A stretch of 64,000 nt of DNA from JAMXLJ01 sp036558745 (lineage in GTDB: Bacteria > Actinomycetota > Acidimicrobiia > IMCC26256 > JAMXLJ01): positions 98,123-162,122 of the forward strand of contig DATBEZ010000033.1 of NCBI GenBank assembly GCA_036558745.1, given 5' to 3'. Position 1 is the stretch's first letter; every line of letters starts with the position of its first letter. The notes below the pieces were generated by a model. The model saw only the letters and a program-made list of their open reading frames with translations. It was not told the origin of the DNA and made no database searches. Positions 14,662 through 22,547 of the stretch are shown here, piece after piece. Position numbers and translations under genes: made by a program.

Positions 14662-15313
14662 CGACAACCACGATGGTCCCGTCGAGCGCGCGCTCGATGT
14701 CCTCGTCTACGCGCCCCTCGGTCTCGCTGCACTCGCCCGCGACACGGTGCCCGGTCTGCTGCAGGGCTTCGCGGCGCGGGGCCGGGCCGAGCTCGAGCGC
14801 CGGCGCCACAATGCCCAGGAGAAGGTCACGCAGGCGCGCGCCGTCGGGCGCTTCGCGCTCGACTACGGCGCGCCGATGGTCCGCCAGAAGGTCGAGCGAC
14901 ACATCACCGAGGCGCGCGGGCGCGCCGAGCAGACCTTCACGGGACTCGTGATCCACCGGGAGGACGCGTTCGGCAACAACGCGGGCGCGGTCGACTCCGC
15001 GGTCGACGTCGTGGAGGCCAGCGAGGACGAGCCGGTCGACACCGCGAGCCTCGAGGACGCGGCCGACGCCGCGATACCGGCGTCGAGCGCGCCGGCTGCG
15101 TCGCACGCGGGCGGGACCAACGGTGCGGGCGCCGGCATCCCGCCGTCGCCGTCGGGTCTTCCGATCCCCGACTACGACGAGCTGTCCGCATCACAGGTCG
15201 TGTCGCGACTGCCGGGCCTCGGGCTCGACGAGCTCGAGGCGATCCGGACCTACGAGACCCACGGGCGGGGCCGGCGCACCATTCTCGGCAAGATCGACCA
15301 GCTCGTCCGCTGA
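14654..15313 (+). CDS. Helical protein with conserved C-terminal DNA-nick-free 'PDYDELSASQVV' motif, unknown function
   Basis: This 219-residue protein has an amphipathic N-terminal region (LVYAPLGLAALARDTVPGLL) suited to membrane or lipid-droplet association. A charged helical section with coiled-coil character follows (about 40-95), then an acidic, Ala-rich linker. Its C-terminal 50 residues (PIPDYDELSASQVVSRLPGL, then EAIRTYETHGRGRRTILGKI) form a small helical module seen in many actinobacterial proteins of unknown role. The label in the call refers only to that motif. No catalytic site is visible. GTG 14654 overlaps the lnt stop by 8 bp, so the two are coupled. Confidence 0.7.
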   Translation: MTDDNHDGPVERALDVLVYAPLGLAALARDTVPGLLQGFAARGRAELERRRHNAQEKVTQARAVGRFALDYGAPMVRQKVERHITEARGRAEQTFTGLVIHREDAFGNNAGAVDSAVDVVEASEDEPVDTASLEDAADAAIPASSAPAASHAGGTNGAGAGIPPSPSGLPIPDYDELSASQVVSRLPGLGLDELEAIRTYETHGRGRRTILGKIDQLVR

Positions 15314-15317
15314 ACCG

Positions 15318-15785
15318 GTGGAGGCCAGCCGCGCCGCCTGCCCGGACGACGTCCCCGAGATCGCGCGCCTGGCGCGCGCGTTGCGCGCCGAGCTCTCGTC
15401 GACGCGGGGCGGCCCGGTGTGGTCGCAGCGCGAGGCGTTGCCCGAGCCGCTCGACGACGCCTACGCGACGATGCTCGAGCGCGACGACGCGCACGTTGTC
15501 GTGGGCACCATCGACGGTGTCATCGTCGGGTTCGCCGCGGTGGTGGTCGAGACACTCCACGACGGCGCGCGTCTCGGCGTCATCACCGACCTCTACGTCG
15601 AGGCGGGCGCGCGCGAAGTCGGCGTGGGGGAGTCGATGGTCGCCGCGGTGCTCGCGTTCTGCACCGAGGCCCGATGCATCGGCGTCGACGCGTACGCGCT
15701 CCCCGGCAACCGCGCGGCCAAGAACTTCTTCGAAGAGTCGGGCTTCACCGCACGTGTCCTCGTCATGCACCGGTCGGTCCTGTGA
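15318..15785 (+). CDS. GNAT family N-acetyltransferase
   Basis: This 155-residue acetyltransferase-fold protein would transfer an acetyl group from acetyl-CoA to an unknown substrate. The central strand LGVITDLYVEAGARE and the following GVGESMVAAVLAFC helix correspond to motif A, where acetyl-CoA pyrophosphate binds (R/Q-x-x-G-x-G/A, here somewhat degenerate). The C-terminal GNRAAKNFFEESGFTARVLVM is the typical motif B. GTG 15318 follows the upstream stop by 4 bp; the next gene overlaps it by GTGA. The operon position gives no substrate hint. Confidence 0.82.
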   Translation: MEASRAACPDDVPEIARLARALRAELSSTRGGPVWSQREALPEPLDDAYATMLERDDAHVVVGTIDGVIVGFAAVVVETLHDGARLGVITDLYVEAGAREVGVGESMVAAVLAFCTEARCIGVDAYALPGNRAAKNFFEESGFTARVLVMHRSVL

Positions 15786-16231
15786 ACGCGGACGCGCCCC
15801 CCGCCGGGCCCGTCCCCGAGCTCGCGGTGGGCGCGGTCGCGACCCGCGGTCACGAGCTGCTGCTCGTCCGGCGCGGACACGGTCCCGCAGCCGGCAGCTG
15901 GTCGGTCCCCGGTGGCCGCGTGCACTTCGGGGAGGATCTGCGCGAGGCCGTCGTGCGCGAGCTCGCCGAGGAGACGGGGCTCGAGGGTGTGGTGTCGAGC
16001 TTCCTCGGTTGGGTCGAGCGCATCGGCGACGAGGGCGGCGCGCCGTACCACTTCGTGATCCTCGACTTCGTCGTCGACGTGCTCGACGCGACCGTGCCCG
16101 TCGCCGGTGACGACGCAGACGAGGCCGCGTGGATCCCCTTCGACGAGCTGGCGGATCTCCGCCTGGCCGAGGGTCTCGACGACTTCCTCCGCGAGCACGG
16201 CGTTCTCACCGACGACGAGATCGAGCTGTAA
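15782..16231 (+). CDS. NUDIX hydrolase
   Basis: This 149-residue protein has a complete NUDIX box: GGRVHFGEDLREAVVREL continuing into AEETGL, matching Gx5Ex7REUxEExGU at about residues 44-66. Such enzymes hydrolyse nucleoside diphosphate derivatives. The short domain and the VGAVATRGHELLLVRRGHGP start resemble the MutT/ADP-ribose pyrophosphatase-like group, but substrate cannot be inferred. The GTG start overlaps the GNAT gene by 4 bp. It ends 29 bp from the convergent CZB gene; no obvious terminator separates them. Confidence 0.9.
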   Translation: MNADAPPAGPVPELAVGAVATRGHELLLVRRGHGPAAGSWSVPGGRVHFGEDLREAVVRELAEETGLEGVVSSFLGWVERIGDEGGAPYHFVILDFVVDVLDATVPVAGDDADEAAWIPFDELADLRLAEGLDDFLREHGVLTDDEIEL

Positions 16232-16260
16232 TCACGGCCGACGTGCTGCGGCCTCGTGGC

Positions 16261-16623
16261 TCAGGCAGCCCGGTCCTGCCAGCGAACCAGCGCGAGCGTC
16301 AACGCCGCCGACGCGGCGGCGAAGCGGCTCGACGCGCTCATCGCCGTCTGCGCCTCGGCGGCCCTCCCGGCGACGGCGAGCTCCACGACCTCGCTCGCGA
16401 GCCGGTGGAACTCGGCATGGAGGCCCTGCACGTCGGCAGAGTTCCCGGGCGCCGCATCCGCCCCGACGGTCTCGTGGAGCCACCGCCCGAACGGACATGC
16501 CTCGGCGTCGGCCGCCTGCCGAACCGAATCCCACAGTTTCCGCACCGCGTCGACCAGCTGCAGCTTCCACGACCCGTGCGCCGCAATGGCCCGGGCGATC
16601 TCGTCAGGCTCGCAGCCGTCCAT
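16261..16623 (-). CDS. CZB (chemoreceptor zinc-binding) domain protein
   Basis: This 120-residue stand-alone CZB domain has the 3-His/1-Cys zinc site: His16 in AAHGSWKLQL, Cys43 in ACPFGRWLH, and His69/His73 in GLHAEFH. CZB domains usually sit in chemoreceptors or diguanylate cyclases and sense zinc or hypochlorite through the zinc-thiolate. Here the domain is alone, and is transcribed divergently from a histidine kinase and two receiver proteins, so it may be a soluble sensor for that pathway (inference). ATG 16623 places the first zinc ligand at the usual distance. Confidence 0.82.
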   Translation of the reverse strand: MDGCEPDEIARAIAAHGSWKLQLVDAVRKLWDSVRQAADAEACPFGRWLHETVGADAAPGNSADVQGLHAEFHRLASEVVELAVAGRAAEAQTAMSASSRFAAASAALTLALVRWQDRAA

Positions 16624-16895
16624 CCAAACTGATCGGCCCCCCCGTGCGCCCGGACCTGGTGCCAAAACCCTCACTTTGTTGCGCTGTCCGGGGTGTGCGG
16701 ATGATGGGCGGTGCCTCCGGCCCGCCACCGCCCATAATCCACGTTATGTAAACTGGGTCATCGCGCAGCCCGGCTGCGGTATGCCCCGCCCCTGCCCCCC
16801 GTGGCCGGGCCTGCGCAGGGGCCCGCGCCGTTCCTCTCCTCGGGGATGCTCAAGCGTGGGCGCCGGGAGCCGATGGAACCCGCGGAGGTGTGCGC

Positions 16896-18167
16896 ATGAC
16901 CGCCGAGCGGATCGCGCCCGCGGAACCGCCCGTGAGGCTCGGCCATCCTGCCCGCGACGACGCCGCGTCCTTCCGCGCGCTCTTCGGCGGGGCCGGTACC
17001 GGCGTCGTGGAGCTCGACGACGAGGGTCGCATCCGCCGGGCCAACCCCCGCCTCGCCGAGATGCTGGCCCACCCGGAGGCCGCGCTCGCCGGCCGGGCGC
17101 TCGCCGACTTCGTGGCCCGGTCCCAGGCGCCCGGTCTCCGGTCCGGGATCGCGGAGCTGATCGCCGGCGGCGCGGCGTCGTTCGACACCGAGCTGCGCCT
17201 GACCTCCGGCACCGCGACGGTGTGGGTGGACCTGTCGCTCGTGTCGGTGCCCGGGCCTGCGGCCGGGACCACGGGGCTCGTCGGCCTCGTGAAGGACGTG
17301 ACGCCGGCGAAGCGGCTCGAGATCGAGCGCCAGCACGGGGCGAAGATGGAGGCGGTCGGTCGCCTCGCCGCCGGGATCGCCCACGAGCTCAACACGCCGA
17401 TCCAGTTCATCGGCGACAACGTGCACTTCCTCGACGAGGCGTTCGGCGGCCTGCTGGCGCTGTGCGAGCGGCTCGTGGCCCTGAGCGAGGCGGCCGCGAC
17501 CGACCCGCCGACCGCTGACGCGATCCGCGACGCACTCGACACCGCGGACCTCGACTACCTGCGCGAGGAGGTCCCCCGCGCCGTCGACCAGACCCTCGAC
17601 GGTGTCGATCGCGTCGCCCGCATCGTCAAGGCGATGAAGGCGTTCGGTCATCCCGAGGACCGCGAGCAGCGCGCGTTCGACGTGAACAAGGCCATCGAGT
17701 CCGCGTTGACCGTCGCGCGCAACGAGCTGAAGTACGTCGCGGACGTGGAGACGGAGCTCGGTGAAGTGCCGGCCGTTCGCTGCTTCCCGAGTGATGTGAA
17801 CCAGGTGCTGCTGAACCTCCTGCTGAACGCGGCGGAGGCCATCGAGGAGCACGTGGGCTCCTCTGGGCGCCGCGGTGTGATCCGTGTGCGCACGTGGCGC
17901 GACGGCGACGACGCGGTGATCGAGGTGTCCGACACCGGACCGGGCGTGCCACCCGAGCTGCGCTCGCGCATCTTCGAGCCGTTCTTCACGACCAAGGAGG
18001 TCGGCAAGGGAACGGGTCAGGGCCTCGCGCTCGTCCACGGCGTCGTCACGGAGAACCACGGCGGCTCGGTCGAGCTCGTCTCCACGCCCGCCGACGGGGC
18101 GACGTTCGTGGTGCGCCTCCCGATCGCGGGGCTCCCCACTCCCCCGGAGCAACCGTGTCGGGCGTGA
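16896..18167 (+). CDS. PAS-domain sensor histidine kinase
   Basis: This 423-residue kinase has no membrane segment. A PAS domain (about residues 25-140: GVVELDDEGRIRRANPRLAEML) is followed by the dimerisation/phosphoacceptor helix with RLAAGIAHELNTPIQFI (His163) and a long insert before the HATPase domain. N, D (VSDTGPGVPP), F and G boxes (GKGTGQGLALVHGVV) are intact. It resembles the NtrB/HK4-like group of cytosolic kinases. ATG 16896 has GGAGG 7 nt upstream. The next gene starts before its stop, and the two receiver proteins downstream are its likely phosphorylation targets. Confidence 0.92.
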   Translation: MTAERIAPAEPPVRLGHPARDDAASFRALFGGAGTGVVELDDEGRIRRANPRLAEMLAHPEAALAGRALADFVARSQAPGLRSGIAELIAGGAASFDTELRLTSGTATVWVDLSLVSVPGPAAGTTGLVGLVKDVTPAKRLEIERQHGAKMEAVGRLAAGIAHELNTPIQFIGDNVHFLDEAFGGLLALCERLVALSEAAATDPPTADAIRDALDTADLDYLREEVPRAVDQTLDGVDRVARIVKAMKAFGHPEDREQRAFDVNKAIESALTVARNELKYVADVETELGEVPAVRCFPSDVNQVLLNLLLNAAEAIEEHVGSSGRRGVIRVRTWRDGDDAVIEVSDTGPGVPPELRSRIFEPFFTTKEVGKGTGQGLALVHGVVTENHGGSVELVSTPADGATFVVRLPIAGLPTPPEQPCRA

Positions 18168-19366
18168 AGCGCGTGCTCGTCGTCGACGACGAGGCGCGCG
18201 TCGTCGACGCGCTCGGCCGGTCGCTGCGCAGCGAGCGTCGCTACTGGTCGGTGACGACGGCGACCAGCGGCGCGCAGGCCGTCGAGCTGCTCGAGGCCGA
18301 GCCGTTCGACGCGATCCTGACCGACATGCTCATGCCGGGCATGGACGGCGTCGAGCTGCTGGGCTGGGCGCGCGAACGGCGCCCGGAGACGCTGCGGATC
18401 GTGCTCTCGGGTCACACCGGCCCGGAGCTCGCGTTGCGCACGCTGCCCGTCGCGCACCAGTTCCGGTCCAAGCCCTGCAACGGCGCGGAGCTCAAGAGCA
18501 CGATCGCGCGCGGGCTGATGTTCCACGACCTGGTCGACGACCCGGTCCTGCGCCGCGCGGTCGGTCACGTCGCCGCGCTGCCGAGTCCGTCGCGCACCAC
18601 CGACCGGCTCCCCGCGTTGCTCGACGACGCGACGACGCCGGTCGACACGATCGCGGGCGCGCTGGTCGAAGACGTCGCCGCGACCGCGAAGCTCTTGCAG
18701 ATCGTGAACTCCTCGTTCTTCGGGTTGCCCGTCGCGGGACAGGCGGGAGTCAGCACCGCGGTGCGCTACCTCGGGGTCGAGTGCCTGCGCGCGATCTTTC
18801 TCGAGGGCGGGTTGCTGCTGCCGCCCGCGGGTGCCGCGGCGGACGGCGCCGCGCTCGCGACGCTTGCGCGCCACTCGCTGCTCGTCGCGACCGTGGCGCG
18901 CGAGCTGACGTCGGATCGCAGCATGGCCGACGCCGCGTTCGCGGCCGGGCTCGTGCACGCGATCGGACGGCTGGTGCTCGCGGCCGAGCTGCCCGACGAC
19001 TTCGTGTCGGTCCCGGAGGACGGCGACGAGCCGCCCGAGGTCCGGGGCGCGACCGTGAATCAGCTCGGCGCGTCGTTGCTCGCGATGTGGGGCCTCCCCC
19101 AGCCCATCGTCGAGGCCGTCGCACGGAACCACATGGCCCCGCTCATCGCCGGCAGCGCCGACGGCCCGGTCGTCGAGATCACGGACGCGGTGTACCTGGC
19201 CGACGTGCTCGTGCGCTCGTTCGACCGCGACCGGAACCTCCCTGCGTCGTTCCAGGACGAGCTGGTGACGTTCGGGCTGACCGACCGCCTGCCCGGGCTC
19301 GAGGCCCTCATGGCCCGCACGGCCGACGGCATGCAGGACGACCACGCGCTGCGGAGGGTCTCGTGA
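18155..19366 (+). CDS. Response regulator with HDOD output domain
   Basis: This 403-residue protein has an N-terminal receiver (about 1-120; phosphoacceptor Asp57 in LTDMLMPGMDG, switch Lys in RSKPC) joined to an HDOD domain (about 135-340: LVEDVAATAKLLQIVNSSFFGLP is diagnostic). HDOD domains lack the metal-binding His/Asp of HD enzymes and act as scaffolds in signalling. GTG 18155 with GGAG 5 nt upstream overlaps the kinase gene by 13 bp; GTG 18164 is an alternative. The kinase-receiver-HDOD arrangement is common in chemosensory and c-di-GMP-linked systems. Confidence 0.9.
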   Translation: MSGVKRVLVVDDEARVVDALGRSLRSERRYWSVTTATSGAQAVELLEAEPFDAILTDMLMPGMDGVELLGWARERRPETLRIVLSGHTGPELALRTLPVAHQFRSKPCNGAELKSTIARGLMFHDLVDDPVLRRAVGHVAALPSPSRTTDRLPALLDDATTPVDTIAGALVEDVAATAKLLQIVNSSFFGLPVAGQAGVSTAVRYLGVECLRAIFLEGGLLLPPAGAAADGAALATLARHSLLVATVARELTSDRSMADAAFAAGLVHAIGRLVLAAELPDDFVSVPEDGDEPPEVRGATVNQLGASLLAMWGLPQPIVEAVARNHMAPLIAGSADGPVVEITDAVYLADVLVRSFDRDRNLPASFQDELVTFGLTDRLPGLEALMARTADGMQDDHALRRVS

Positions 19367-20550
19367 GCGCGCGCACGCTCCCGACCGTCCTGCTCGTCGA
19401 CGACGACCTCGCGCTGCTCGAGGGGCTCCGCCGGCGCCTGCGCCGTTCGTTCGACGTGCACCTCGCGGGCGACGGCGAGGCCGCGCTCGCGGCGTTGCGC
19501 ACGCTTCCGCAGTGCAGCGTGGTGGTCGCCGACATGCTCATGCCCGGGATGAAGGGCACCGACCTGCTCGCGCGGGTTCGCGAGCAGTACCCCGACGTCG
19601 TGCGGGTGCTGTTGACCGGTTACGCCGACGTCGACGCCGCGATCGCGGCCGTGAACACCGCGGGCACGTTCCGGTTCCTGTGCAAGCCGTGTCGGGCCTC
19701 GGAGCTGCGCGAGACCCTCGAGGACGCGGTGCGCCAGCACGAGCTCGTCACCGCGGAGCGCGAGCTCCTGGAGCAGACCCTGCGGGGCACGATCCGCGCG
19801 CTGTCGGAGGCGCTCGCGCTCTCGCACCCGAAGGCGTTCGCGCACACGGTGCGGCGCGCGGAGATCGTCAGCCTGCTCGTCGCCGATCTCCCCGACGCGG
19901 AGAAGTGGGCGATCGACATCGCTGCGATGCTCGCCGATGTCGGCGTGGTGACGCTGCCGCCCGACGTCGTCGACAAGCTCTACGGCGGCAATCCGCTCAC
20001 ACCACACGAGCAGGCGATGGTCGACCGGCTGCCCCTGGTCGCGACCCGTCTGCTCGGTCCGATCCCCCGCCTCGACCGGGTGCTCGAGATCCTCCGCTAC
20101 CAGGAGCGCCGCTACGACGGCGCCGACGGCGCGGCAGGTCCCGTCGGCGACGCGATCCCGCTCGGCGCGCGCGTGCTCAAGCTGGCCCGCGACGTCGAGG
20201 AGATCGAGTCGAGCGGCGGTTGGTCGTGTGTCGAGTCGATCGAGCTCGTGCGCCGTCGCACCGGCGCATACGACGTGACGCTGGTGGAGAAGCTCGCCGC
20301 GGCACGCGAGGCGGAGGGACGGTCGCGCCTCATGGAGGTCGACCTCGGCGAGCTCGACGACGTCCCGTTCGGGTCGGTGCTCGCCCGCGATCTCGTCACC
20401 GACGACGGCATCCTCCTCGCCGCGCGCGGGCAACCGGTCACTGCGGGCATGCGCGACCGCCTCGGCAACTGGCCGACCCGCGTCCCGCTGCGCGAGCCGA
20501 TGCTCGTCTCGGTCCCGCTCGAGACCTCCGTCGACGCCCTCCCCGCCTGA
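19363..20550 (+). CDS. Response regulator with degenerate HD-GYP domain
   Basis: This 395-residue protein has an intact receiver (Asp57 in VADMLMPGMKG, Lys in LCKPC, and TGYADVDAAIAAVN) plus an HD-GYP-like domain (about 140-300). The fold follows HD-GYP phosphodiesterases, but the metal ligands are lost. The HD pair is AD (AMLADVGVVTLPPDVVDKL), the conserved HP is LP (MVDRLPLVATRLL), and the HHE region is YQERRYDG. A C-terminal piece of about 80 residues follows. It should not hydrolyse c-di-GMP and may bind it or act as a scaffold. Its GTG start overlaps the HDOD gene by 4 bp, making the third cistron of the cassette. Confidence 0.88.
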   Translation: MSARTLPTVLLVDDDLALLEGLRRRLRRSFDVHLAGDGEAALAALRTLPQCSVVVADMLMPGMKGTDLLARVREQYPDVVRVLLTGYADVDAAIAAVNTAGTFRFLCKPCRASELRETLEDAVRQHELVTAERELLEQTLRGTIRALSEALALSHPKAFAHTVRRAEIVSLLVADLPDAEKWAIDIAAMLADVGVVTLPPDVVDKLYGGNPLTPHEQAMVDRLPLVATRLLGPIPRLDRVLEILRYQERRYDGADGAAGPVGDAIPLGARVLKLARDVEEIESSGGWSCVESIELVRRRTGAYDVTLVEKLAAAREAEGRSRLMEVDLGELDDVPFGSVLARDLVTDDGILLAARGQPVTAGMRDRLGNWPTRVPLREPMLVSVPLETSVDALPA

Positions 20551-20629
20551 CCCCACCCCGTCGGTCAGTCGGGACGAATTCCTGCTGCATGAGTCGGAAC
20601 TCGTCTCAACTCGGCGGGGAGGCGCCGTG

Positions 20630-20946
20630 TCAGGTGAAGGTCAGCTCGAAGACCAGCTCGTCGTGGATCGGGATGCCGTCGGCACCGGTGGGCGGGATGG
20701 TGGGCTTCAGCCGCGCACGCGCGTCGTCGACCGCGACGCGTCGAGCGTGACGACCTCGCAGTCGTCGCCGCGCACCGCGAACGTCAGCACGCCGGCCACG
20801 CGCCCCTCGTGCTCGAGCACCAGCCGCGGTATCGACCCCGGATCGACGAGCTCGCCGCAGCGGGCCACCACGTCGCCCCGGGCGGCGACCACCGCGTCGG
20901 CCTCGGCGACGGCACCCGGCTCCACGAGGCGCAGGCCGAGGCCCAC
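20630..20946 (-). pseudogene. GNAT acetyltransferase gene with internal deletion
   Basis: The 5' part (GTG 20946 to about 20735) encodes the start of a GNAT: GELVDPGSIPRLVLEHEG, then VAGVLTFAVRGDDCEVVTLDAS. In that frame it stops at 20707. The 3' part, in another frame, encodes the expected C-terminus (VDDARARLKPTIPPTGADGI, then IHDELVFEL) and stops at 20630. In intact relatives about 60-65 residues, including the acetyl-CoA-binding motif and the RFYQRRGF helix, lie between these parts. The junction is near 20728-20735. It sits 9 bp after gcvPB. Confidence 0.8.
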
Positions 20947-20955
20947 CGGGACGCC

Positions 20956-22485
20956 CTACTCCGGTGTCCAGCGGAGACGGAGCTGCTTGGCCGCGAGCAC
21001 CTCGTCGACGCGCGAGACGGGCGTGGTCCGCGGCGCGGCGTGCGCGGCGGCGCCCCCGTCGGCCCGGGCCTCGGCGACGACGCGCTCGAACGCCTGCGCC
21101 ATGGCCTCGACCGTCTGCGGGCTCTCCGTCTCGGTCGGCTCGACCATGAGCGCCTCGTCGACGATGAGCGGGAAGTACATCGTCGGCGGGTGGAAGCCCT
21201 CCTCGATCAAGCGCTTCGCGAGGTCCAGCGCCTTCACGCCGGTCGCCTTCTTCACGTTCGCCGCCGACCCGACGAACTCGTGCATGCACGGCTCGTCGTA
21301 GGGGAAGTCGAACACGTCGCGCAGGCGCTCCTTGAGATACCGCGCGTTGAGCACCGCCGCCTCCGCGACGCGCTGCAACCCGTCACCACCGTTGGCGAGG
21401 ATGTACGAGTACGCGCGCGCGAGCGCCAACGCGTTGCCGTGCCAGCCGTGGATCCTTCCGATCGAGCGTGGCGGCGTCGTCCAGACGTAGCGGTTCGTCG
21501 CAGCATCGAGCGCGGGACGCGGGCCGGGCAGGAACTCCTCGAGCCGGGCCGCCACCGCGACCGGTCCGGCACCCGGCCCTCCCCCACCGTGCGGGACCGC
21601 GAACGTCTTGTGCAGATTCATGTGCACGATGTCGAAGCCCATGTCGCCGGGGCGCACCTCACCGAGGATCGCGTTGAGGTTGGCACCGTCGTAGTAGAGG
21701 AGCCCGCCCGCGTCGTGCACGAGCCGCGCGATCTCGACGATGTCGGTCTCGAACAGACCGAGCGTGTTGGGGTTCGTGAGCATGAGCCCCGCGATTTCGT
21801 CGTCGACCAGCTCGCGCAACGCGTCGAGATCGACCAGGCCACGCGCGTCCGACGGCACCTCGACGGTCTGGTACCCGGCCAGGGTGACGGACGCGGGGTT
21901 GGTGCCGTGCGCGGAGTCGGGAATGAGCACCTTCGTGCGCACCGAGCCCTGCGCCGCGTGCCAGGCGCGCATGAGCAACAGACCGGTGAGCTCGCCCTGC
22001 GCACCCGCGGCGGGCTGCAGGGTCGCCGCGGTCATGCCCGTGACCCGGCACAGCACGTCCTCGAGCTCCGCCAGCAGCCGCAACCACCCCTGGGTCTGCT
22101 CGGCCGGCTGGGCCGGGTGCACGCCGGTGAGGCCGGGCACCGATGACGCAACGTCGCAGAGCTTGGGGTTGTACTTCATCGTGCACGATCCGAGCGGATA
22201 CGCGCCGAGGTCGACCGAGTAGTTGCGCGACGTCAGGCGGGTGAAGTGCGCGACGAGGTCGCGCTCCGAGACCTCGGGAAGGACGGGCGGCGCGTCGTTG
22301 CGATGCGCGTCGGCCACGAGCTCCGCCGCGTCCCACTCGGGCATGCCCGTGGCGCGAAACGACCACCCCCGACGCCCCGGCGACGACAGCTCGAACACGA
22401 CGGGTTCGCGGTCGCGACCGATCACGGCCGCGGACGACGCCCGCCCGGCGTTCGGTGTGGTGAGCAGCTCGGGGACCGAGCTCAT
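20956..22485 (-). CDS. gcvPB: Glycine dehydrogenase (decarboxylating) subunit 2
   Basis: This 509-residue C-terminal half of the glycine cleavage P protein decarboxylates glycine with PLP and passes aminomethyl to the lipoyl arm of GcvH. The PLP-lysine motif HMNLHKTFAVPHGGGGPG is present (Lys about 293), together with LGSCTMKYNPK and QPAAGAQGELTGLLLMRAW. The C-terminus (VEPTETESPQTVEAMAQAFE) is typical. ATG 22485 has a purine-rich AGTGAGG upstream. It lies 62 bp after gcvPA in the same direction; the split P-protein arrangement is common outside proteobacteria. Confidence 0.96.
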   Translation of the reverse strand: MSSVPELLTTPNAGRASSAAVIGRDREPVVFELSSPGRRGWSFRATGMPEWDAAELVADAHRNDAPPVLPEVSERDLVAHFTRLTSRNYSVDLGAYPLGSCTMKYNPKLCDVASSVPGLTGVHPAQPAEQTQGWLRLLAELEDVLCRVTGMTAATLQPAAGAQGELTGLLLMRAWHAAQGSVRTKVLIPDSAHGTNPASVTLAGYQTVEVPSDARGLVDLDALRELVDDEIAGLMLTNPNTLGLFETDIVEIARLVHDAGGLLYYDGANLNAILGEVRPGDMGFDIVHMNLHKTFAVPHGGGGPGAGPVAVAARLEEFLPGPRPALDAATNRYVWTTPPRSIGRIHGWHGNALALARAYSYILANGGDGLQRVAEAAVLNARYLKERLRDVFDFPYDEPCMHEFVGSAANVKKATGVKALDLAKRLIEEGFHPPTMYFPLIVDEALMVEPTETESPQTVEAMAQAFERVVAEARADGGAAAHAAPRTTPVSRVDEVLAAKQLRLRWTPE

Positions 22486-22547
22486 CGCTACCTCACTGGT
22501 CGACTTCGCTCCGGCCTCCCGGGCCCCGCCCACGCCTGCGCTACGTC

